15,269 nucleotides of DNA from Flavobacterium psychrophilum (lineage in GTDB: Bacteria > Bacteroidota > Bacteroidia > Flavobacteriales > Flavobacteriaceae), in NCBI GenBank assembly GCA_945897545.1, contig CAMDGJ010000044.1:1-15269 (forward strand), in the 5' to 3' direction. Each line of letters opens with the position of its first letter. Positions within the stretch are counted from its first letter, which is position 1. Made by a program: the position numbers and the translations under genes. Shown piece by piece: positions 1 to 6,975 of this stretch. A model generated the notes under the pieces. The model saw nothing but the letters and a program-made list of their open reading frames with translations. It made no database searches and was not told where the DNA came from.

Positions 1-1919
1 CTAAAGGACAAACCAGCTTTAGATACTAATTTTGCAATAGACAGCGTCAATAATTCCAGTTTCAATGAGTCTTGGAAACCCGTTTTGGGAGAACAAGCCA
101 ATATTGTAAATCATTACAACGAAATAATAGTTTGTCTTAGTCAAAAAGAAACTAATGTAAAAATGAATATTATATTCCGAGTTTTTAACGAAGGAGTAGC
201 CTTTAGATATGATTTTCCAAAACAAGCAGCCTTGAATTATTTTATCATTTCTGACGAGGTTTCGCAGTTTAATTTAACCGAAAATCACAAAGTTTTTTGG
301 CTTCCCGGAGATTTTGACAGTCAGGAATATGTGTATAATGAAACCTCTTTTGAAGACATAAACACTTAAAAAATAGACTTGAACAACGGAATTGGACTAA
401 AAGCTATTTCTGGGAAAAATGTCATACAATCGCCATTGATGATGAAATCTCCTTCGGGATTGTATATCAATATTTTTGAAGCCGCCGTTGTCAATTACCC
501 AATAATGCACCTTGATTCGGACGTAAAAAATTATAAATTGACCTCACATTTAGTTCCAAATGCCATTGGCGATAAAGTCTATTTACAAGCACCTTGTGTT
601 TCGCCATGGCGAACCATTATGATTAGCGATGATGCTAGAGATATCGTGGCTTCAAAAATGATTTTGAATCTGAATGAACCTTGTAAGATAGACGATACAT
701 CTTTCATAAAACCAATGAAATATGTTGGAATTTGGTGGGAAATGCACGTAGGAAAATCGACCTGGGATTATGCAGGTTCTCAAAATGCACAAAATGTTTT
801 GACACAGGATTTATTGCCGTCAGGAAAACACGGGGCAACAACAGAAAACACCAAAAGATATATTGATTTTGCTGCCAAAAATGGTTTCGATGGTGTCTTG
901 GTCGAGGGTTGGAACGTTGGTTGGGAAGATTGGTTTGGCAATTGGAAGAAGAAGTCTTCGACTTTGTGACGCCATATCCGGATTTTGATATTGCTGCGGT
1001 TACGGCTTACGCCAAATCCAAAAACGTCAAGATGATAATGCACCACGAAACTTCTGGCTCAGTGGCCAATTACGAGCGACATTTAGATCGCGCTTTCGAC
1101 TTGGTGAAAAAACTGGATTATCCTGCCGTAAAATCAGGTTATGTGGGCAAAATTATTCCTCGTGGTGAATTTCATGATGGACAAACGATGGTCAATCATT
1201 ATAATTTTGTTGCCAGACGTGCCGCGGATTACAAACTGATGATCAATTCACACGAAAGTTCTCGTCCAACGGGTTACAGTAGAACGTATCCAAATTACAT
1301 CGCCGCCGAAGCCGCTCGAGGCAATGAATTCAATGCTTGGAGCATTGGAAATCCTCCAATGCACGAAACAATTTTGCCTTTCACAAGATTGCTTGGAGGT
1401 CCAATGGATTACACTCCGGGAATTTTTGAAATTAAAATGAGTTATTATAACAAAACCAAAACGGAGCAAGTTCATACCACCTTGGCCAAACAATTGGCAT
1501 TGTATGTAACCATGTATTCGCCTTTGCAAATGGCTGCTGATTTACCTGAAAACTACGAAAAATATCCTGATGCTTTCCAGTTCATCAAAGATGTTGCTTT
1601 AGATTGGGATGAAAGCAAATACCTTGAAGCAGAACCTGGCGATTATTTGACCGTTGTTAGAAAAACAAAAAGCAAGGAGACTTGGTTCCTTGGAGCAATC
1701 ACCGATCAAAATGCCAGAAAATCAGAAATTAAGCTAGACTTTCTTTCTAAAGGAAAAAAATACAAAGCTATTTTTTATGAAGATGCAAAAGACGCCGATT
1801 GGAAAAGCAATCCTATCGCCTACAAAATAAGCACAATTGAAGTTACACCTAAATCAAAGATCAAGTTGAATTTGGCTCCCGGCGGTGGAACTGCGATAAG
1901 TTTTGAGCCAATTAACTAA
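1..1919 (+). pseudogene. GH97 alpha-glucosidase (SusB-like), disrupted; 5' end beyond window
   Basis: Reading frame 1 is open from base 1 and matches the N-terminal beta-sandwich of GH97 enzymes, which release glucose from alpha-glucans in the periplasm. A TAA at 367-369 interrupts it, with family-like sequence resuming at once in the same frame (KIDLNNGIGLKAISG). Near 946-948 one A is missing: TGG-AAG-AAG should read TGG-AAA-GAA, after which the protein continues in frame 3 as EEVFDFVTPYPDFD to the stop at 1917-1919. Without this deletion the reader hits TGA at 967-969. The catalytic core is otherwise preserved: VEGWN (Glu at 904), NSHES (Glu at 1254), AAEAARG (Glu at 1308) and GNEFN (Glu at 1326) match, from memory, the base, acid and calcium-binding glutamates of inverting SusB-type members. 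About 639 codons are present against about 700 in the family, so roughly 60 N-terminal codons lie outside. Decay looks recent. Sequencing error is possible but two independent lesions make it less likely. Confidence 0.88.
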
Positions 1920-1948
1920 GGATTTTTATTGTTTTTAATATATTTAGA

Positions 1949-1975
1949 CCTATAAGGTTTTTAAAACCTTATAGG
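1949..1975. repeat. Perfect palindrome with 13-bp arms
   Basis: The left arm CCTATAAGGTTTT (1949-1961) and the right arm AAAACCTTATAGG (1963-1975) are perfect inverted copies around one central T. The element lies 30 nt after the GH97 stop. In RNA it would fold into a long hairpin with an AT-rich tip. No T-tract follows on the plus strand, so it is not a canonical intrinsic terminator there. It may be a dispersed palindromic repeat or a transcript-end stabiliser; this is inference. Confidence 0.7.
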
Positions 1976-2001
1976 CCTGTTTAGACATCAACACTTTATA
2001 A

Positions 2002-2077
2002 TTTGTCATTTCGACCAACGGGAGAAATCACATAACGTTAGCAAAAAATGTGATTTCTCCTATGTCGAAGTGACAAA
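2002..2077. repeat. REP-like imperfect inverted repeat, full copy
   Basis: The left arm (2002-2032) starts TTTGTCATTTCGA and ends GAGAAATCACA. The right arm (2049-2077) is TGTGATTTCTCC followed by TATGTCGAAGTGACAAA. They pair with one mismatch near the outer end and a 2-nt bulge plus mismatches in the middle, around a 16-nt centre. The outer terminus is shared with the elements at 2147 and 11491, so this is a small family of palindromic repeats. It carries no coding sequence. Such elements are common between genes in Flavobacterium, from general knowledge. Confidence 0.8.
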
Positions 2078-2146
2078 AAATCCTTGACTTAATAACATTG
2101 CCCGAGCGATAGCGAACGAATTAAATCAAATGGCCTGAGCAACAAA

Positions 2147-2180
2147 TGTGATTTCTCCTATGTTGAAATGACAAAATAAT
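2147..2180. repeat. REP-like element, half copy
   Basis: Bases 2147-2175 repeat the right arm of the element at 2049-2077 with two differences in 29 positions, in direct orientation. No matching left arm is present nearby, so this is a solo half element. Its tail GAAATGACAAAATAAT (2165-2180) is identical to bases 11565-11580. It ends 25 nt before the GH43 start codon, so it lies in that gene's leader or promoter region. Confidence 0.75.
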
Positions 2181-2205
2181 TACCCTAAATTTAAAAATCA
2201 AAACT

Positions 2206-3960
2206 ATGAAGAAAATGCTATTAAGTCTACTTATTTGTTTTTTCATAAACGCCAACGCCCAGCAAAAAACCTACTGCAATCCCAGCAATATAGATTACGG
2301 ATATTGTCCCATTCCTAATTTTGTAACTCAAGGGAAACACCGCGCGACTGCAGATCCTGTTATCACTTTTTTTAAAGGTGAATATTATTTATTTTCCACT
2401 AATCAATGGGGATATTGGCATAGCAAAGATATGCTCGACTGGCAATTTATTCCTCGTAAATTCCTTAGACCGCAACACAAAGTATATGATGAATTGTGTG
2501 CGCCTTCGCTGTCATTTGTAAACGATACGTTGCTGGTTGTGGGTTCCACACACGAAAAAGAATTTCCTATTTGGATGAGTACAAATCCATCTAATGACGA
2601 TTGGAAAGAATTGGTTCACAAATCAGAAGCAGGAGCTTGGGATCCTTATATTTTTTGGGACAAAGAGAAGGATGAAGTTTATGAATATTATGGTTCTAGT
2701 AATTTATATCCGTTGTATGGAGTGAAATTAAACCGCAAAAGCTTTCAACCCGAAGGCGAAGTAGTTTCATTAATTGCGTTGAATGATCAAGAACACGGAT
2801 GGGAACGCTTTGGCGAAAACAATGACAATACGTTTCTTCAACCTTTTATGGAAGGTGCTTTTGTAACTAAATATAAAGGCAAATATTATTTGCAATATGG
2901 AGCACCTGGAACCGAATTTAGCGGTTATGGAGATGGCGTTTATGTGAGTAAAAATCCACTTGGGCCTTTTGAATATCAATCTCACAATCCGTTTTCGTAT
3001 AAACCTGGGGGTTTTGCAAGAGGAGCAGGACACGGAGCGACTTATCAGGATAGCAATGAAGAATATTGGCACGTTTCAACGATTTCGATTTGTACCAAAA
3101 ATAATTTCGAACGCCGTTTGGGTATTTGGCCAGCAGGTTTTGATACCGATGGAATTCTTTATTCGAATACTGCTTACGGTGATTATCCAACGTTTTTACC
3201 CTCGGAAAAGAAAAACCATTTGAACGAAAATTTCTCGGGTTGGATGTTGCTGAATTACAATAAACCGGTTCAGGTTTCGTCAACTCTAGGTGGATTTCAG
3301 CCTAATTATGCTGTTAATGAAGATATAAAAACCTATTGGTCGGCAAAATCTGCTGACAAAGGCGAGTATATAATTTCTGATTTAGGCGAAAAAAGCACCA
3401 TCAATGCCATCCAAATTAATTATGCCGATCAGGATGTGGAATTAATGGGAAAACCAGAAACAACAGCGGGTCATAAATATGTTTTGTACTACTCTGACAA
3501 CGCAAAAAACTGGAAAATTCTTGTAGACAAAAGCAAAAACACCAAAGACGTGCCGCACGATTATATTGAACTCAGTAAAGCCATTCAAGCACGTTATGTA
3601 AAAATGGAAAACATCCAAATGCCAACAGGAAAATTTGCTTTGTGTGGTTTAAGAATTTTCGGAAAAGGAAGCGGAATTTTTCCCGCTATTGTCCAAAATT
3701 TTGTTCCATTACGAACTGAACCTACTAAAGAAGGAGAGCGACGCAACGTTTGGTTCAAGTGGCAGCAGGAACCTTTGGCAGATGGTTATGTGATTTATTT
3801 TGGCAAATCGCCAGATAAAATGTACGGTTCGATAATGGTTTATGGAAAAAACGAATATTACTTTAATGGACTGGATAAATCTGATGGGTATTATTTTCAG
3901 ATTGAAGCATTCAATAACAACGGCATTGGTCCGCGAACCGAAATTAAAAAATCAGAATAA
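2206..3960 (+). CDS. Secreted family 43 glycoside hydrolase with discoidin-like and FN3-like domains
   Basis: A signal peptide (residues 1-18, cut after NANA) points to export. Residues about 45-335 form a GH43-type five-bladed propeller, the fold of arabinofuranosidases, xylosidases and galactosidases acting on plant or algal polysaccharide side chains. The expected acidic triad is visible: D50 in TADP (base), D146 in AWDP (pKa modulator) and E216 in FMEGAF (acid), plus H276 in GAGHG, a position often involved in metal binding. Residues about 350-490 resemble an F5/8 type C (discoidin) sugar-binding domain, with DLGEKSTINAIQINY and ARYVKMEN. Residues about 495-582 look like a fibronectin type III module. 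The 584-residue frame is intact although both neighbours are broken. The M28 remnant starts only 18 nt downstream, so the two were probably co-transcribed. The exact substrate cannot be read from the sequence. Confidence 0.9.
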   Translation: MKKMLLSLLICFFINANAQQKTYCNPSNIDYGYCPIPNFVTQGKHRATADPVITFFKGEYYLFSTNQWGYWHSKDMLDWQFIPRKFLRPQHKVYDELCAPSLSFVNDTLLVVGSTHEKEFPIWMSTNPSNDDWKELVHKSEAGAWDPYIFWDKEKDEVYEYYGSSNLYPLYGVKLNRKSFQPEGEVVSLIALNDQEHGWERFGENNDNTFLQPFMEGAFVTKYKGKYYLQYGAPGTEFSGYGDGVYVSKNPLGPFEYQSHNPFSYKPGGFARGAGHGATYQDSNEEYWHVSTISICTKNNFERRLGIWPAGFDTDGILYSNTAYGDYPTFLPSEKKNHLNENFSGWMLLNYNKPVQVSSTLGGFQPNYAVNEDIKTYWSAKSADKGEYIISDLGEKSTINAIQINYADQDVELMGKPETTAGHKYVLYYSDNAKNWKILVDKSKNTKDVPHDYIELSKAIQARYVKMENIQMPTGKFALCGLRIFGKGSGIFPAIVQNFVPLRTEPTKEGERRNVWFKWQQEPLADGYVIYFGKSPDKMYGSIMVYGKNEYYFNGLDKSDGYYFQIEAFNNNGIGPRTEIKKSE

Positions 3961-3978
3961 AAAATGCCATATAATTTT

Positions 3979-4576
3979 ATGAAAAAAACAGTTTTTTAGC
4001 CACCTTATTTCTAAACGGAATAGTGCTATTTGCACAAGCCAGCGACGAACAAATCCTCAAGGAAATCTACAAAACATCATTAACCAATTCGAAATGTTAT
4101 TCTTGGCTAGACTATCTTTCAAATTCCATTGGAGCTCGATTATCAGGCTCGGACAATGCTGCAAAAGTAGTTCAGTTCACTAAGTTGCAAATGGAAACTT
4201 TAGGTTTTGACCGAGCTTATCTTCAAGAAATGACAGCGCCAAAATAGGTTCGTGGTGAAAAGGAAATCGCCTATATTATTGACAATAAATCTAAAGTAAA
4301 CATACCCGTTTGTGCGCTTGGAGGTTCCATAGTTACATCAAAAAATGGCATTACTGCCGAAGTAGTAGAAGTGAAGAGACTCATGGAATTATGGAATTAG
4401 AGACTTTGGGTGAAAAGTTAAAAGGTAAAATCGTTTTTTTTAATAGACCAATGGATCCTGAAAACATTGAAACATTTTTAGCTTACAGGTGTTGTGTTGA
4501 TCAAAGATCTTCTGGAGCAAAAGAAGCTGCGAGATATGGCGGCACTGCTATATTTGATAGATCAATGGAATTTTAA
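3979..4576 (+). pseudogene. M28-type aminopeptidase remnant, multiply disrupted and 3' truncated
   Basis: Joining three frames gives the N-terminal part of a secreted M28-family metallopeptidase: a signal peptide, then SLTNSKCYSWLDYLSNSIG, GARLSGSDNAAKVV, and a protease-associated-type segment ending GAKEAARYGGTAIF. Lesion 1: ATG at 3979 runs into TAG at 3997 because a T-run (3992-3997) is one T short; restoring it gives FLATLFLNGIVLFAQA. Lesion 2: TAG at 4245-4247, probably from TGG, between TAPK and VRGEKE. Lesion 3: an exact 8-bp tandem duplication ATGGAATT (4383-4390 and 4391-4398) moves the frame; removing one copy gives RLMELETLGEKLKGKIVFF. Family likeness ends about 4576, so the zinc-binding catalytic half is absent (about 195 of some 450 codons remain). 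No functional product is expected. The M28 assignment rests on recalled family sequence and could be refined by search. Confidence 0.8.
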
Positions 4577-4624
4577 AAACAGTACCGAATTAGAGAATAT
4601 TTAATATAAAGGTTAAAGATTTGG

Positions 4625-4870
4625 TTAACCGTGGGCAGGATTCATTCCTTTGGCAACAGCCACTGGAGTTGACGCAGCAGTGTTTTGATTGACCGTATTT
4701 TGATTTTGTAATGGTTGGGTTGGCATTACCGACTGATTATACTGTTGATTTGCAACTTCAGTAAATGGGACTACTTTTGACGAAACTGAGCTGTCTTGTG
4801 GTTTGAGTTCTTTTTTGCAAGAAATAAATAATAAAGAGATTGCCAAAAAGAGGATTAAAAAAGATTTCAT
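4625..4870 (-). CDS. Small lipoprotein, probably C-terminally truncated
   Basis: The 81-residue product has a lysine, a hydrophobic stretch (residues 4-16) and a lipobox FISC with the modified cysteine at C18, so it should be a membrane-anchored lipoprotein. The mature part is short, polar and rich in Gln, Asn, Thr and Pro, with no recognisable enzyme domain. It ends GMNPAHG. In similar flavobacterial lipoproteins, from memory, this motif continues as GQPGHRCDI. Here the codon after the final glycine is TAA where one change from CAA (Gln) would produce it, followed by CCA (Pro), then the match is lost. A TATATTTG hexamer-like promoter element lies on the minus strand at 4893-4900, about 23 nt before the start. 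Function unknown; it may be a pseudogene. Confidence 0.65.
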   Translation of the reverse strand: MKSFLILFLAISLLFISCKKELKPQDSSVSSKVVPFTEVANQQYNQSVMPTQPLQNQNTVNQNTAASTPVAVAKGMNPAHG

Positions 4871-5135
4871 ACAAATATTTTTTTAATTGATTCAAATATA
4901 GGGTTTTATATGGTAAAGATTTAAATAAATAACCGACTTTTTTTGTTAAAACAATTTTATTTAAATAGAAATATTGCACTTTGTGGATGTGTTTTGACGA
5001 ATGATAATCTAGATAGCAATAAAAACCGCCACTTTAATATTCAATTTCCCTACAATAATCAAAAGATGAAAGGTAACAAATTTTTAAATACACAAAATAA
5101 ATGGTATTTTAGCACTTTGTAAATAGAACCTTAAA

Positions 5136-5993
5136 ATGATTAGCAAAACCCAATTCGAAAACGAATTACTCCTCATAATACAAAATGGAATTCGCGAAGA
5201 TGTGGGCGAAGGCGATCATAGTTCCTTGGCCTGTATTCCTGCTTCAGCAACTGGAAAAGTAAAACTTTTAGTTAAAGAAGACGGTATTATTGCAGGTGTG
5301 GCTTTCGCCAAAAAGATTCTCAATTATGTTGACACTAATCTAAAAACGGAAATATTTATTGAAGATGGAACGCCAGTGAAAAAAGGGAATATAGTTTTTC
5401 ACGTTTCAGGAAGTTCACAATCCATTTTAAAAGCCGAAAGGTTGTTGCTTAATTCCATGCAGCGAATGAGTGCCATTGCCACCAAAACAAAGAAATATGT
5501 TGATTTGCTCGAAGGAACAAATACCCAAATTCTCGATACTCGAAAAACAACACCTGGATTTAGAGCCTGCGAAAAATGGGCAGTGAAAATAGGCGGAGGC
5601 GAAAACCACCGTTTTGCGCTTTATGATATGATTATGCTCAAAGACAATCATAACGATTTTGCGGGTGGAATTACTTTGGCTATAGCCAAAACCAAAGCTT
5701 ATCTCAAGGAAAAAAATCTGGATCTTAAAATAATCGTCGAAGCCAGAAATCTAGACGAAGTAAAGGAAATTCTTGAAAACGACGGAATTTACCGGATATT
5801 GATTGACAATCTCGATTTTGATGATACTAGAAAAGCAGTAGCACTAATTGGGAATAAATGTCAATCGGAATCTTCTGGAAATATCAACGAAAACACGATT
5901 CGCAGGTATGCGGAATGTGGTGTTAATTTCATATCTTCGGGAGCACTGACGCATTCTATATACAATATGGATTTGAGCCTGAAGGCTTTTTGA
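5136..5993 (+). CDS. nadC: Nicotinate-nucleotide pyrophosphorylase (carboxylating), quinolinate phosphoribosyltransferase
   Basis: NadC converts quinolinate and PRPP to nicotinate mononucleotide, CO2 and pyrophosphate in cytoplasmic de novo NAD synthesis. The 285-residue length is typical. Diagnostic motifs are EDVGEGDHSS near the N-terminus, LDTRKTTPGFRACEKWAV (residues 133-150) with R136 and K137, then KIGGGENHRF (151-160) with H158 and R159, MLKDNH (167-172), VEA (201-203), IDN (223-225) and the phosphate-binding SSGALTHS (267-274). All substrate-binding basic residues expected for the family seem present. It is the first gene of a tight plus-strand set: the yihY-like gene starts 12 nt after its stop and priA follows, suggesting an operon. 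A GCACTTTGT segment about 16 nt upstream of the start may belong to the promoter, but a -33 TTG is not obvious. Confidence 0.96.
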   Translation: MISKTQFENELLLIIQNGIREDVGEGDHSSLACIPASATGKVKLLVKEDGIIAGVAFAKKILNYVDTNLKTEIFIEDGTPVKKGNIVFHVSGSSQSILKAERLLLNSMQRMSAIATKTKKYVDLLEGTNTQILDTRKTTPGFRACEKWAVKIGGGENHRFALYDMIMLKDNHNDFAGGITLAIAKTKAYLKEKNLDLKIIVEARNLDEVKEILENDGIYRILIDNLDFDDTRKAVALIGNKCQSESSGNINENTIRRYAECGVNFISSGALTHSIYNMDLSLKAF

Positions 5994-6005
5994 TACCAAA
6001 AAACC

Positions 6006-6974
6006 ATGAGTAAGGAAATAGAGGAAAGAATTGAAAAAATTCCCGTACTGCGCAATTTGATTCGCTTCCCAAAAAAGATCAAACTTCCAGGATTGCAGGG
6101 ACTTTCTTTGTATGATTTATCGGAATTATATGTTTTAGGAATACTAGAAAGTGCATTAACATATCATGCTAGCGCAATTGCTTTTAGCTTTTTTATGGCA
6201 CTTTTTCCTTTTGCACTCTTCATTTTAAATCTAATTCCATACATTCCTATCGAGGGCTTTCAAGCAGATTTCCTCTTATTCGTAAAAGAGGGAGTACCGC
6301 CAAATACCTATGATGCTATCGCTAATATCGTCAATGATATTCTTAATAATAGCCATTCAGGACTACTATCTACAGGGTTTATATTGTCTATTTTTTTGAT
6401 GGCAAATGGCTTGAACGGTATTTTAGGAGGCTTCGAGTCCTCAAAACACGTACTTGTAAAACGAGGTTTTATTCATCAATATATAGTTTCTTTGGGAATG
6501 TCGTTAGTATTATCGATTTTGTTATTGCTAACCGTTGCAACAATCGTTGTTTTTGAAGTGCTTATACAAAAAACTAGTATTCAAGATGTTTTGAATGACA
6601 CCATTTCGCTAATCATTGTAGGCAGATATGCGTTCGTAATTTTGATGATTTTAATCACGACATCGATACTTTTTAGATTTGGAACCAAACATTTTATAGG
6701 AGGCGCTTTTATTTCAGTTGGCTCAGTATTTACGACCATACTGATCCTATTGGATTCTTATTTCTTTGGAATTTGGGTAATCCGTTTTTCTAAATATAAC
6801 GAATTGTATGGCTCTATTGGAACCTTATTAATTTTAATGTTTTATATTTGGATAAACTGTATGATTTTACTTCTTGGATTTGAATTAAATGCTTCAATCA
6901 ACAAATTGAAACGGAAGCAGTCAAAAATAAACAATCATTCTAAGGAGTTTGAAGAGTCTAATTCCAATTTATAA
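6006..6974 (+). CDS. YihY/BrkB family inner-membrane protein
   Basis: The 322-residue protein has about six membrane segments (near residues 57-79, 119-138, 156-182, 198-222, 229-250 and 270-297). The YihY/BrkB signature is clear: SAIAFSFFMALFPFALF early on and YGSIGTLLILMFYIWINC followed by LLLGFELNA near residue 298. A charged hydrophilic tail of about 25 residues follows. Members were long annotated as ribonuclease BN, which is wrong; their function is not established and transport or lipid-related roles have been proposed. The gene sits 12 nt after nadC and 1 nt before priA, so it is probably translated from the same message. Confidence 0.93.
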   Translation: MSKEIEERIEKIPVLRNLIRFPKKIKLPGLQGLSLYDLSELYVLGILESALTYHASAIAFSFFMALFPFALFILNLIPYIPIEGFQADFLLFVKEGVPPNTYDAIANIVNDILNNSHSGLLSTGFILSIFLMANGLNGILGGFESSKHVLVKRGFIHQYIVSLGMSLVLSILLLLTVATIVVFEVLIQKTSIQDVLNDTISLIIVGRYAFVILMILITTSILFRFGTKHFIGGAFISVGSVFTTILILLDSYFFGIWVIRFSKYNELYGSIGTLLILMFYIWINCMILLLGFELNASINKLKRKQSKINNHSKEFEESNSNL

Positions 6975-6975
6975 A

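Noticed and set aside
909..1919. Stand-alone 336-residue protein starting at 909
   Set aside because: It is the frame-3 continuation of the GH97 gene after a 1-nt deletion; its first residues are out-of-frame reading of the upstream part.
2770..3283. Minus-strand open frames opposite the GH43 gene
   Set aside because: They lie wholly antisense to a clear domain-bearing gene and their translations show no recognisable family.
4310..4576. Independent 88-residue protein starting at 4310
   Set aside because: Only the part after the 8-bp duplication resembles a family; it is a segment of the broken M28 gene.
6006..6974. Ribonuclease BN annotation for the YihY-like gene
   Set aside because: That label is a historic misassignment; the protein is a polytopic membrane protein without nuclease motifs.
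6949..6975. TTG start adding nine residues to PriA
   Set aside because: It would overlap the preceding gene by 26 nt and precede the normal family N-terminus; the ATG at 6976 is better.
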